Origin: Parasponia andersonii
Taxonomy: Eukaryota > Streptophyta > Magnoliopsida > Rosales > Cannabaceae
Length of the DNA: 64,000 bases
Direction: 5' to 3'
NCBI GenBank assembly: GCA_002914805.1
Contig: JXTB01000071.1
Location: 1-64,000, forward strand
Of this stretch, positions 26,201 through 37,700 are shown one piece after another; the stretch's first letter is position 1, and every line of letters starts with the position of its first letter. The position numbers and the translations under genes are program-made. The notes under the pieces were generated by a model that did no database searches, was not told where the DNA came from, and was given only the letters and a program-made list of their open reading frames with translations.

Positions 26201-29200
26201 GTCTCCCTTACAGGAGGACTGCCTTTGGCCTTGGAAGTTTTTGGCTCTTTTATGTTTGGAAAGAGGAGAATGGAGGAATGGGATGATGCTATCCAGAAAC
26301 TGGCTCAAATTCGACCCGGGAATATTCAGAATGTGTTGAAAATAAGTTATGATGGGCTAAATGATGAACAGGAGAAATCTATATTTCTTGACATTGCTTG
26401 CTTGTTTGTTCAGATGAGAATGAAGAGAAAAGAAGTAGTTGATATCTTGAAGGGATGCGGTTTTCCGGCCGAGACAAGCATTACGAGTCTCGCCCAAAAA
26501 TCGCTTATCAAGATTCTTGAGGACAACACGTTGTGGATGCATGATCAAGTTAGAGACATGGGAAGACAGATTGTTATGGAGGAGAACATTAGTTATCCTG
26601 GATCACGTAGCAGAGTATGGAAGCCTAGTGATATCAAGGCTGTTTTGATGGAGGAGAAGGTAAAGATATTACTTATCATCATGTCTCATTGTCTCATTGC
26701 CTTGTTATATATATGTTTTGCATAAAAATCTCAACAATTTACTTTGAGAAAAAGCAATTCGAGCGTTGAAGTTATGATTCCTTAAGCTAGTTTTGGATAT
26801 ATTCTAATTAGGTCTTCTTCCAACTTTGAAATGCGTTTATTTTCAATTTTTTTGAATAGGAAGAGAAACTTATACAAGGGATGGTCCTGGACTTTAAACG
26901 GAAAAGCAGAGTTAAAGATCCAAGTGGTGAAATGATCTCTTTGAAAAACTTTCTAGAAAACCCAAATTTCACCTCTGCACTTACTCACCTCAAGCAAATA
27001 TGGATGGAGTTCTTTCAAAAAGGTAGGGAGGAAGAGGAAGAGAAAGAGAATGTTATATCCACCAAACCAATTGAAACGATGGCCAAGCTTAGGCTGCTTC
27101 AGATTAATCATGTGAATTTAAGAGGGAAATTCAATTCACTTCCTGCTAAGCTCAAGTGGCTACAATGGAAAGGTTGTCCTCTAAAAGCTCTTCCATCTGA
27201 CTTTCATGCTCCCCAACTTGCTGTCCTCGATCTCTCGGAAAGCAAACTTGAAAGCTTGTGGGGTTCTAAGAACAAGAAGGTATGATGTTCATTCTATTTC
27301 AGTCAACGTTAATTAGTATTTGAATTCATTCTTAAATCACTGATTGAAAAGAGAGTATCTTTTCTTTTTTTTCTTTTTTCCTAGATTGCTGAGAACTTGG
27401 CGATTCTTAACCTTCGTGAATGCCATTCTATAAATTTTATTCCGGATTTATCTAGGCATCAGAAGTTGGAAAAGATTACTCTCGAGAACTGCAAAGGACT
27501 CACTCAGATTCATGAGTCTATTGGGAATCTGCAGACATTGATTTACTTGAACCTAAGAATGTGTTCAAATCTTAATAAGCTTCCAAATGATGTTTCCGGA
27601 TTGAAACGACTTGAGAAACTCATCCTTTCCAGGTGCTCAAAACTAAAAGAGCTGCCAACAAACATAGGCAGCATGGAATCCTTGAAAAAGCTTCTAGCTG
27701 ATGAAACCGCAATATCAAGCCTCCCTGATTCTACCTTCCGCCTTAGACAACTCGAAGAGCTCAACTTAAATCGTTGCAGACATCTTAAAGGACTACCTCA
27801 GTGCATAGGAAATCTCTTTTCTCTGAAAGAACTCTCCCTTGATGGATCTGGACTTGAAGAATTGCCAAACTCCATAGGATCTTTGGCAAACCTTGAGAAA
27901 CTAAGTGTCATGTGGTGTGCATCATTGACCGTTCTTCCTGATTCCATTGGAAAGTTGAAATCATTAACAGATTTTTTCATTCTGAATAGTCCAATCAAAG
28001 AATTGCCAGAGTCTGTTGGTTCATTACCAAATTTGAAGAAGCTATCAGTGGGGATAGGCCAATTCCTTAGCAGACTGCCTAGCTCAATTGGAAAATTAGA
28101 TTCTCTTGTTCTGCTTCAGATAGAAGAGACAAACATCATAGATCTGCCAGATGAAATTGGAAGGTTGAAATCACTTGAGACTCTTGAGATTAGGAAATGT
28201 ACATCTCTCGTGTCATTACCGGAATCTATTGGGAGCATGACGAAACTAACTACACTGATCATAACCGAAGCTAAAATCAAAGAACTTCCGGTATCCATAG
28301 GGATGCTAGAAAACGTTGCAAAGCTGCAACTGAACAATTGCAGGGAGCTCTTTAATCTTCCAACTTCAATAGGGAATTTAAAGTCCTTGAACAACTTGCT
28401 GATGGAGGACACCGGGGTGACATATTTACCAAAAAGCTTTGGGAGGCTCTCAAGCTTGATATTTTTGAAAATGACAAAGAAGCCTCAAGGAGAAGTTGTA
28501 ATTGTCAGTTCAGAGGAAGAATCACCCAATGATGAAGTACTTCCAACTTCCTTCTCGGACCTTGTCAAGCTAAATGAATTATATGCTCGTTATTGCAATA
28601 TTTCTGGTAAAATTTCTGACGATTTTGAGAAGCTATCATCATTAGAGATCTTGGATCTTGGTTACAATAGCTTTTGCAGCCTTCCCTCCAGCCTGAAGGG
28701 CTTGTCTATTCTCAAAAAACTTTTCTTGCCTCACTGTAAAGAGCTCAAGTCTCTCCCTCCACTTCCCTCAAGTTTGCTAGAGATAGATGTCGCGAACTGT
28801 ACCGTGTTGGAAACCGTATCTGATCTATCAAACTTGGAGAGCTTACAACAGCTGAATCTCACAAGTTGTGAAAAAGTAGTTGATATTCCTGGCCTCGAAT
28901 GCTTGAAGTCCTTAAGAAGGTTGTACATGAGTGATTGCAATGCCTGCTCCTCAGAGATTAAGAAAAGACTAGCCAAGGTTATCTCTCTCCGAATCTCTTG
29001 TATACCAACTTACAAAATTTGAAATGTGTACTAAAATTTGTTGTTGAAACTTTGGTTCAGGGTTCTTTGAGGAACATACGCAATATAAGTATACCTGGAA
29101 GCAACATTCCCAGTTGGTTTTCCCAAGAGGCTGTTACATATTCAGAACGCAGAAACCATGCCATTAAAGCTGTAATTATAGGTATAGTTGTTTCTCTCAA

Positions 29201-29576
29201 TCATGAAATTCAAAGCAGCTTAAGAATTCGGACTCCGTCTGTAGTCGATATTCAAGCAAAAATCCTTAAACTGGATTTTCCAATATTCACCACAACACTG
29301 ATCCTATTAGGAGTACCAAACACAAACCAAGATCAGTTTCACTTATGCCGGTATTCGGTTCATCATCCCCTGGTTTCGCAGTTAAAAGATGGCTATCAGA
29401 TAGAGGTAACAAAGAGAAACCCACCTCTGGATCCGGGTGTTGAGCTGAAAAAGAGTGGGATTTATTTGGTTTATGAAGGTGACGATGATTATGAAGGAGA
29501 CGAACAGTCAATAAATGAAAGCCAGCGATCTGTATCAGAGAAACTAGCCAAGTTTTTTCGAACCTATGAAGTATGA
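15889..29576 (+). CDS. TNL1: TIR-NBS-LRR immune receptor
   Basis: Exons 15889-16379, 25540-26659, 26860-27279, 27385-28977 and 29061-29576 join in phase with GT/AG borders to 1379 codons. Intracellular receptor that detects pathogen effectors and, by family knowledge, signals through TIR NADase activity. TIR (residues about 18-160) has [13 protein letters not shown] and SRWCLEEL with the catalytic Glu. NB-ARC (about 180-510) has GPGGVGKTT near 220, [31 protein letters not shown] and the MHD triplet in [11 protein letters not shown] near 496. Exons 3-4 (538-1208) are LRRs, roughly 20 repeats; exon 5 is a post-LRR domain ([10 protein letters not shown]) ending in the acidic [11 protein letters not shown]. 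The TIR exon ends GLPVFSIR where the paralogue has GWVFKDR. Intron 1 is 9160 bp and holds Copia-B. It is probably functional, as no break is seen. Confidence 0.92.
16380..18001 (+). other. TNL1 intron 1, part before Copia-B
   Basis: Non-coding AT-rich intron. The donor GTACGTGAGT follows the TIR exon. A run of (TTAA/AATT) repeats lies near 16389-16409. Frames such as the one near 17369-17614 are poly-pyrimidine translations without a recognisable product. Confidence 0.7.
18007..18542 (+). repeat. Copia-B 5' LTR
   Basis: 536 bp from TGGTAAAGC to TGTAACA. It contains an (AT)n/(GT)n tract near 18331-18376 at the same place as the tract at about 23151-23208 in the 3' LTR. Confidence 0.88.
18790..22790 (+). 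pseudogene. Copia-B gag-pol remnant
   Basis: Fragments of a copia polyprotein occur in order but in changing frames with many stops. They are Gag ([20 protein letters not shown] near 19030), a knuckle reading [15 protein letters not shown] in which the His and last Cys are lost, a protease reading [11 protein letters not shown] where DSG is expected, integrase ([17 protein letters not shown]), RT ([21 protein letters not shown] near 21880) and RNase H ([17 protein letters not shown] near 22570). It cannot make a working polyprotein. Confidence 0.88.
22824..23339 (+). repeat. Copia-B 3' LTR
   Basis: 516 bp, starting TGTTATACCATC after the purine tract. The last base is T where the 5' LTR has A (TAACT against TAACA). 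It is followed directly by the target duplication GAGAT. Confidence 0.88.
23345..25539 (+). other. TNL1 intron 1, part after Copia-B
   Basis: AT-rich non-coding intron with poly-A and poly-T runs. It ends with the acceptor GAATTGACAG at 25539. The equivalent intron of TNL2 is only 627 bp, so most of the difference is Copia-B plus further inserted or expanded DNA here whose origin I could not recognise. Confidence 0.65.
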
Positions 29577-30335
29577 TCATAGTTTTTCAGTACAGTTATG
29601 TTGTTTGAAATGTGATACAATTTAGAATACAGCAATGACACACTTATGAAGATGATGATTGCGTTTCTGAACGAGAATGCGGTTTAGAAGCTGAAAGTTC
29701 AGTCCAAGAGACCTGCATAAGAGCACAAACAACATCTTCTTCAAACCAATTAAGTGTATTTTCCTCTCAAATTTATTGCTCTTTCTTTTCTACTTCTTGT
29801 GTTCAGTTGGCTTTACTTGTGGATGAAGTGAAGTTCGATACACTTTTGGGTTCTGAAGTTCGCATGAAATCTCTTTAATTTCTGAAGAACCCCATTTTTT
29901 GTTTGAATTGTTTTTCTTTATCTCAAGAATAGATGTTTTAAGACTCTTCAAATTCAATAACTTCAATTCAATACGTGTGAGTATAAATTGTGTCTTCCCC
30001 GTTGACCGTCTGTTATATAAGAAATTGAGTCCAAATCGCCTCCTTTGAATGCGGGACAAAGTTCTACTCAAATACTGGAATTGTTAAACTCACTTGTGTG
30101 TCGATAAAAATTATGTTCGGATCAGAATCCAAAGCTAATTTTAACATGAAAGATAATAATATTTGATTTTTTTTAAGGAGAAACAATCTTGTAGGAAAAG
30201 AGTTGAGATGAGGAAATAAAGTTTCAGTCTCAGAGAACGACCAGGGTGAACTAATAGAACTAGTGTTATTAAACCGAAAAATAAACTTGTTCTTTGTAAT
30301 CTGATAAAGGTTGTCTATTTATTTCCACTTAATTA
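29577..30335 (+). other. TNL1 3' flank homologous to TNL2 3' flank
   Basis: From about 29651 to 30260 this non-coding sequence aligns with 44533 to about 45110 behind TNL2, with moderate divergence. It contains the probable 3' UTR. A strong polypyrimidine tract and CAG at 29806 precede a 72-nt open frame (29807-29878); see findings. Confidence 0.7.
29807..29878 (+). other. Candidate sixth exon of TNL1
   Basis: An acceptor-like TTCTTGTGTTCAG ends at 29806 and is followed by 23 open codons and TAA. A possible donor (GAA|GTATGA) lies at 29570/29571, just before the assigned TGA and in the right phase, so splicing would replace the last Val by a tail containing VDEVKFDTLLGSEVRMKSL. The same acceptor and an open 25-codon frame occur behind TNL2 (44676-44750), though TNL2 has a stop before it and no clear donor. 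Codon changes between the two copies do not clearly favour silent sites, so coding status is uncertain. Confidence 0.35.
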
Positions 30336-31160
30336 TTATCGTTTTCGGTCCATATTATTGTAGTTTTCTAGTCAATTTTCTTTTTTGTCATCGTTTTTAT
30401 TTTTATCTTCGTTTATCGTTTTCTAGTTTGATGTATTCTTTATGATTGTCGTTTCCTTGTTTATTGTCGTCTTCAACCTTCCATTTTTGTTACTGTTTTC
30501 TATTTTTACTATCGTTAATCGTTTTCCGAATTTTTTTTGTCATCCTATGTCGTTTTACGGTTTTTTCATCGATCTAGTTTTACTGTCGTTTCCCAGTTTT
30601 CTCTCTCTCAGTCTTTCTTCTTGTTGGCATTCCCAGGTTTAGTTGTTTTTCAGTTCCTTGTCATTTTCTTTTTCGTTGTTATATTCCAACTAGGACTAGC
30701 TCAGTTGGTCTAAGACTTAAGGGATGTGTGTGTGAGTTTGGGGGGTCAGAAGTTCAAACTTTAGTAGAATTGTGTGTGTTATTTTCTTTTAAATTTATAG
30801 TAAGTGGTGGTCATTAGTTAAGTCCCACTTTTTAATTAATAAAAAAGTTGTAGTGTTATTGTCGTTTCCTTGTTTTGTTCTCGTTTTATCGTTTTTTGTG
30901 TCGTATAGCTGTCTTTTTTATTTTCCATTGTTGTTGTCCAGCTTTCATGTCGATTGTTTTGACTTATGTTATCGTTTTCCATTTGTTTTTGTCACTTTCT
31001 GCCCCCCCCCCCCCTCTGCAATTAATTTTTTTCTCACTTTTATGTTGTCGTTTTCATTGTGCATTTACTTTTTCTTTAATTGTCGTTTTTCCTTTTCCAA
31101 ATTGCTATTTTTTTTTGTTCCAGATTCGATGTCGTCTTGGGTTTTGATTGTCGTTTCAGT
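30336..31160. repeat. Degenerate pyrimidine-rich repeat field
   Basis: The plus strand is very T-rich, and a motif close to TCGTTTTCC recurs about fifteen times at irregular 20-60 bp spacing. Frames through it (for example 30853-31263) encode only Phe/Ser/Leu/Cys-rich low complexity and are not genes. A C13 run lies near 31002-31014. A SINE-like insertion at about 30690-30850 interrupts it. Confidence 0.55.
30690..30850 (+). mobile_element. tRNA-derived SINE
   Basis: A box-A-like TAGCTCAGTTGG at 30697-30708 is followed, about 40 bp on, by a weakened box B (GAAGTTCAAACT, 30749-30760), the internal RNA polymerase III promoter layout of tRNA-derived SINEs. The 3' part is unlike a tRNA and T-rich. 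No tRNA cloverleaf can be completed. It sits in the pyrimidine-rich repeat, and its exact ends and target duplication are not resolved. Confidence 0.6.
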
Positions 31161-31624
31161 TTTTTGTTGTCTTTTTTCCTTTACCAATTGGCCAATCACA
31201 ACTCGAATTTGCACTCCTTTGCTTCTCAGTTGTTGTATTCTTTATGGGTTAATCTTGTTTTAAAAATTATATTTTCGTTCTCTCAAAAAAAAATTATATT
31301 TTCGTCCTCGAGTTTTAAATTTTGTCCAAGTGTGTAGGCATTGTTTGGTTCTTGAATTTTTTTCAAATATCTTAGTTTAGTCTTCGAATTAAACTTTTGC
31401 CATCTTGAACTATTTTTTTGTTTGGTCTCAATTTTGTTTGGTTTATAACAGAATTTTTCGAACTAAGTGATACCGGATTCAAAATTGAGATTAAAAAGAA
31501 AGGTTTACGGCAACAATATGTGACATTGAAATTTAGGAGTTAACTGATTAAAAAAAAAAAAAAACATAGTTCAGATATCATAATCTAGAAATATTAAAAG
31601 TCAGGACAAAAATATCATTTATTT

Positions 31625-32055
31625 GGTGCATTGTATTGTATTGTACTATAACATGTATTGAGTTGTATTGTATTATAGTATTTAGTACTATATTTAGTTT
31701 TGCATTGTATTATATTGTTGTCTTAGAAGTTAATTTTTGAAAAATAGTACTTTTACAAATTAATCTAGAAAAATACTATTTTGAAAAATGATTTAGAAAA
31801 AGACCACATCTAAAATTACTATTTTTAAAAGATTTTTTTAAATACCACTTTCTAAAGTTAATTTTAGAAAAATACAAATTTTAAAAATTTATTTAGAAAA
31901 ATACTTTTTTAAAAAGGGATAAAGTGATGTAAGAGAAACAAGTGAGAAAGAAAATAAGGAAGAGAAAGTGATGAAAGAGAAATTAATAGTAAAGAAAGTG
32001 AAGAGAGTCAGTACTCTACAATACTATGTTACAATACAATGTAACACAGATTTTT
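31625..32055. repeat. Possible MITE or inverted-repeat segment
   Basis: CATTGTATTGTA near 31631 is matched in inverted form by TACAATACAATG near 32031. Inside, short units around GAAAAATAC and TTTAAAA recur (31740-31915). The size (about 0.4 kb), AT-richness and inverted ends would suit a non-autonomous DNA transposon, but the ends are low complexity and no target duplication is certain. Confidence 0.3.
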
Positions 32056-33100
32056 TTCCAGAATAAATAATATTCTCTATATTATATTAAATTTTGATGT
32101 TATATTAAATAGTACAATATAAAAGTACAAATAAATATAGTAGAGAAATTTAGGTAGATGACCAATATTTTAAATTTAATTAAATTAATATCTATTTTTT
32201 AAATTTTATAACTAAATATCTAGGTATATATATTTTTATACTTGATAAATATGTTTATCTACCAATTTTAGTCACTGTACTGAAATATAATTAGTATATA
32301 ATTTTTTATATTTTATATATATAATTTTATATTGGTATATAAATATATATACCAGACATTTTGCTATAATATTTAATAAAGGGATATTTACTTAAATTAG
32401 GCCCAAAATTTAGTCATATTTCTAAAAGGCCCAACATAGTATTGTATTTAATTAATACAATACAAAGTGTTTATACAATGTATTAAACATGATCAAGTAA
32501 TTTTTAAATACCAGAAATCAGAAATAAGACTAAGTGAAAATTAGGCGTACGATATTTTTAGAAAACAATTAGAAAAATACGATGGACTCTATATTTTAGA
32601 TTTGGTATAATTTTTATTTAAAAAAAATAGCATTTTAAAATAGTGACTAGTAATCAGTTTCCAATTTTTGAGTACTAGAAACTAGTAACCAATGATATTT
32701 ATAACTGGTAATAGATAACCAATTTTTAGAAACCGGTAATTAGTAACTATTTTAAAAATAGTATTTTCTAAAACCTTTTAAAAAGTGATACTTTTCTAAT
32801 AAAATCATACAGAGTTGGAGAAAAAACTGACCTTGTATTTTTGTAATTCTCTTTTTATATATATATAGGAAAAAGTGTTAACCTTTTCTTTATTTTATCT
32901 ATGGTCATTTAACATTGTCCCCTTTCTATTTTTCATTTTCATTTTTGATTGTTGTTTACTGCGTAAGTTTCTTTTTGCAGCTGCATTTTCGTTTCAAAGA
33001 TATCTTGTCATTTTCATACGTGTTTATTTAATCTTTAATTTTTTTTTTTTTTTTTTTTTGGTTACTTCAATTAATGAAAACTTCTAAGTATCCACTGAGA
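32056..33100. other. AT-rich spacer, no gene seen
   Basis: Only low-complexity AT sequence. Short related units around CTAGTAACCAAT recur at 32640-32765. A T18-20 run lies near 33040-33058. Confidence 0.55.
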
Positions 33101-33124
33101 TTTAGAAAACCTCACAATGCTACA

Positions 33125-33400
33125 ACCATGGATTAAAAGATGGCTATCAGAATAGAGATAACAAAGAGAACCCACATATCGACAAGGGTGTTGAGCTGAA
33201 AAAGCGTGGGATTCATTTGGTTTACGAAGGAGATGATGATTATGAGGGAGATGAAGAATCACTGATCGAAAGCGAGCCAACTTGTCTCAAAGAAACTAGC
33301 CAAGTTTTTGGGAACCTATGAAGTATGATCATAGTTTTTCAGTATAATTACATTGTTCGAAAAGCCACAACAATTTACACACTACAGCAAAACTCATTGT
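33125..33400 (+). pseudogene. Orphan TNL C-terminal fragment
   Basis: Bases 33131-33400 align with 29387-29645 of TNL1, that is the last about 60 codons plus 3' flank. Recognisable pieces are [26 protein letters not shown] and EGDEESLIES. A one-base insertion after the GYQ codons and another frame change near the end destroy the reading frame. The shared 3' flank (acctatgaagtatgatcata) is closer to TNL1 than to TNL2. It is the remains of a third tandem copy or of an unequal exchange. Confidence 0.85.
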
Positions 33401-34318
33401 CACTATATGTTGGAGCGGTTTCTCATCAGTCGTCCACGTGTTTCCTACTGCTGACGCTGGATTCTCCAACTGTTTACGTGTCCTTGCTGTCTCGGAGCTA
33501 TCTGAACTCCAAGCAAGATCGGAGAGGCGGGGGTGGCTACCTGCAAAGACTCTCCGATGCTTAAGTCATTGGTTTTTCTTTGTGTTTGGTAGCAAGGAAA
33601 AAATAATTCAATATGAATATCTATTTTTCTTTTTATAGATCTCTTTTTCTGTTTTTTGTTGCTAACAGAATGTTTTATGTATATAAGTTTTTGTGCGAAC
33701 ATGCCCCTTTTGGGAACGCATGGCTTCAATATATGTAGTCCTGAGATAGTGAATAGCAGGGTTCTCTATCTCAGAAAAAATCATGAGTACCTTTCACCTC
33801 AAGATCTTTGTTACCCGTGACGGACCGAGATTTCTGTGATCTCTTCTGTGCTACCGTGGCCTGATTTTCGCCGCCTCTTACGGCTTCAATCTGTCAGGAG
33901 CAAGATTTGGGCAAATCGCCGTTCTGCCAGGACGGCTCGTCCCTGCGCACGCACCTACCCAGAAGCGCATTAAATGCTCTGTCTGGATCTGGAGCCGTGG
34001 GGCTGCTTTCCATCGTATCCAGTCTGACTGGCTGGACCGTCTGGGATCAGTTATGGGGACCCTAGGGTATCTGACCCCTCCGACTGTTGAAGTAAAGGTC
34101 GTCGTTCCCAGACAGCAGACCCAAGGGGCCTCAGACCGCCAGCTATCGTGGTTGGGGTCTGACCGCTGAATCGTTTGGGATCAGTGATGGGTTCTGCCTC
34201 AAATTCGGACGACCTAAAGGCCGATGGTGAGATCACGTGCGATCCGCGTGGCCCTGACCTGTTGCAAGGTTCAGGAATGGGCCCCACACTATATATTCTT
34301 TTGTTCTTATACATGCAT
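33400..34318. other. GC-rich island of unknown origin
   Basis: About 33820-34290 is clearly richer in G and C than its surroundings and has no convincing frame (the 87-codon minus frame at 34051-34314 looks like chance). A 9-bp inverted repeat CTGAGATAG/CTATCTCAG occurs near 33741-33774. The string CTACCTGCAAAGACTC near 33537 reminds me of sequences common in plant LTR elements, so a degraded transposon is the likeliest source. Confidence 0.4.
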
Positions 34319-34323
34319 ACATA

Positions 34324-34710
34324 TGTTGTGTAGTGAAAGCATAATTACTCTAAATGCTTATATTTAATACTAAGACAATATTAAATATAAAATACTAATT
34401 AGCTACTGAAATTAACGAAAACAGAAAAATGTGTAGAAAATACTAAATGCAAACATAAGAGGAAATACAAAATCTAAATTATAATGTAAAAACCCAAAAA
34501 TAAATGGGAAAAATGGGTAAAAAAAAAAATAAAACTATGGAGGTCCTTAAGAATAAAAGTCCTCACCAATAGGAAACTAATTTTGGGATGATTAAAACCA
34601 ATTATAGAAGGCTTTATTTATAGTCAATTATAGACCCCAAATATTCATACAAAAGTAATGTCGGACAAAGTGTAAAATAATTATAAAAACTAACAAGCCA
34701 AATTCTAACA
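34324..34710 (-). repeat. Copia-C 3' LTR (left end)
   Basis: 387 bp. On the minus strand it is preceded by the purine-rich AAGGTGAAGAT. It shares the ends TGTTGTG and CTAACA and several inner blocks with 38789-39080. Confidence 0.8.
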
Positions 34711-34759
34711 ATCTTCACCTTGTAAGTTAGCAAGTCCCACTCAAATTTCCCCATTTTTC

Positions 34760-37700
34760 GTATCCTTTATCTATTAGAGCAACGACACTTTATGCGCCAA
34801 AAGGCGCCATCAAATTTGTAGAATGTTGAACAAGTTCAAACAATGATTGAACTTGATCGATGTCACCACCTTGATTATCATATCTGCAGGATTGTCAACA
34901 ATCCTAATCTTCTGAAGTAGTATCTTTCCTTCATCAATAATCTCTCGCACAAAGTAATGTCAAGTATTAATATGCTTCATATATACATGATATACTGGAT
35001 TCTTCGCTAAGTGAATGATATTTTGACTATCAGAATAAATACATACATGCTCTTGAACAACTCCCAACTCTTCCAATAATCCTTATAACCAAATAGTTTC
35101 CTTCACAGCCTTTGTAACTGCCATATACTCTGCCTCTGTAGTAGACAAAGCAACTGTAGATTGCAAAGTAGACTTCTAACTAATTGGTGCTCTTACAACT
35201 ATGAATATATATCCAGTAGTTGAACGACGTTTATCCAAATTACCAGTATAATCAGAATCAACATAACCAACCACACACTGACCAAGTCTATTATCCCTCT
35301 CAAAAACCAAACTAACATCTACAGTCTTCAATACTTACTGTAGAATCCATTTCACAGCTTGCCAATGATCTTTCTCCGGATCATGCATATACATGCTCAC
35401 AACTCGAACTGCATGTGAAATGTCGGGTCTCATATACACCATCGCATATATCAAGCTACCGGCAGCATTTGAATATGGAACTTGTGACATGTACTCTCAC
35501 TCTGCATCTATACTCGGAGACAAAGATGCTCTAAGCTTGAAATAAGGAGCAAGCGGCGTACTAACAGGTTTTAATTATTCAATCATACCAAAATATTGTA
35601 ATACTTTCTTTAGATATTGTTTCTAAGTCAAACTAACCTTACTTCTCCCTTTATCTTTGCTAATCTCCATATCGAGAATCTTCTTCGCTTCACCAAGATC
35701 ATTCATCTCAAACTTTTGATTCAACTAAGCCTTCAACTTCTCAATTTCTTCTTAATTTTTTGAAGTTATTAACATATCATCAGCATACAAGAGTAGATAA
35801 ATGAAAGACCCACCTCGAAGCCTACGAAAATATACGCAACTATCAAACTTAATTCTTGTGTAGTTTTGGCCCATTATAAATTGATCAAATCACGTGTACC
35901 ACTTCCTTGGCGATTGTTTCAGCCTATAAAACAATCTTTTCAGTTTGCAAACCCAATTATCTTTTTCAGCAACCTTGAATCCTTCTGGTTGAGATATATA
36001 GATTTCCTCTTCTAAATCACCGTGTAAAAATACAGTTTTCACATCCAATTAAACTAGTTCAAGATCCAACTATACTACCAAGGCTAAAAAATTCTAATGG
36101 TGGAATGTTTAACAACTAAAGAAAATACCTCATTGTAATTAATTCCCTCCAACTGAGTATAGTTTTTTGCTACCAATCTTGCCTTGAAGTGAACATCATT
36201 CTTATCGGGAAATTCTTCTTTCTTTGAATATACCCATTTACACCCAATTGCCTTCTTGTGCTTCGGTAGTTGAGCTAGCTCCCAAGTTTCATTCTTCCGA
36301 ATAGACTGCATTTCCTCCTCCATTGCTTTCTCCCACTGTTCAGTTTCTGAACTTTTGACTGCATCTTTATACGTGGAAAGAACATCATCATCTACAATGG
36401 GAAGTGCATAGGCCACCATATCAAAAAATCGAGCAGGTTTACGAATTTCACGTCTTGGCCTATTATGTGCAATTGAATCTTGCTATTGTTGAGGCTTTTG
36501 GGTTGGAACCTCTTCATCATCTTCATTGTCCTCCTTTGTCAATAGAGTATCACCACTATTTTCAACAACATTAGCTAAGACTATTGTTATGGCTTTCTCA
36601 AGCTCCACCTACTGTCGACGAGGCTCCACCTGCTGCAGAATATTAATGGTCTTCTCTTGGTCTTCTGTTACTTTTTTCAACATGGCAGACTCATCAAAAG
36701 TAACATCCCTGCTAAAAACAAAATCTTCCTCGAGCTTAGACACCAAAGTCGATATCCCTTTATACCTGATTTGATACATATAAATATTATTTTCTTGGCT
36801 CTCGGATCCAACTTGGATTCTTTTACATGATAATAGGCACTGGAACCAAATACATATAAAGAATCGTAATCACTAGTAGGTTTTCTGGACCATACCTCAA
36901 GAGAGGTTTTGCCTCCAATTACAGTCGATGGTAAACAATTAACGAGATGACACGTATACGTAATTGCCTCAGCCCAAAAAGCTCTGCCTAACCCAGTATT
37001 CGACAATATACACCAAACTTTCTCCAGTAAAGTCCGATTTATGCGTTCTGCCACCCCATTCTACTGTGGTGGTTTTTGGACTGTAAAGTGATGCACAATA
37101 CCTTCAGACTAACAAACTCCCAAAAATGGATCACTCCTATATTCTCCACTGTCTTGGTAGGTCCCCATACATCAAAATTAACATAATCTAGAATACCTTC
37201 AGTATTGTGAATTATTGTGTTAAACTTCACTCTTGGCTATTTTCCCAAAACACAATATTTATAAAAGTCCAACTTGCAGGTCTTCGCTCATTTCAGTAAG
37301 CCTTGCTTCACTATACTAAAGAAAGTTTTTTCTCATGTATGTCCCAAATGCGTATGCCATAATCTGGTAATTTCTGAAGTTTCAACATCCTCAGAAACTA
37401 TAGCAACTAATCCAATAACTATACTACTATTATAGTAATACAGGTTATTTCTTCTTGTACCTTTCATTACCACCGAAGAGCCTGAAGTGACTTTCAAAAT
37501 TCCATTTCGTATAAATATAGAGAAACCTTTAGATTCTAAAGCTCCCAAAGAGATGAGATTATTCTTCAATTTCGGTATATACTGAATATCTGTCAAAACT
37601 CTAGTCGATCCATCATGATTCTTCAATCGAATTGAACCTACTCCGGCTATTTTACACGATTTATTTTATCCGATTCATCATTACCCATGTAAACAACTCT

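Noticed and set aside
27543..28976. Minus-strand frames inside the TNL1 LRR exon (also in TNL2, 42533-43843)
   Set aside because: They are shadows of the repetitive LRR coding on the plus strand; splice phases and motifs support only the plus strand.
30690..30765. tRNA gene
   Set aside because: Box A is good but box B is weak and no cloverleaf or acceptor stem forms, so it is called a SINE.
30853..31337. Hydrophobic frames of 85-136 codons that look like membrane proteins
   Set aside because: They are translations of T-rich repeat DNA, overlap in several frames and match no family.
34051..34314. 87-codon minus-strand frame in the GC-rich island
   Set aside because: Low start quality, no recognised motif, and GC-rich DNA gives long chance frames.
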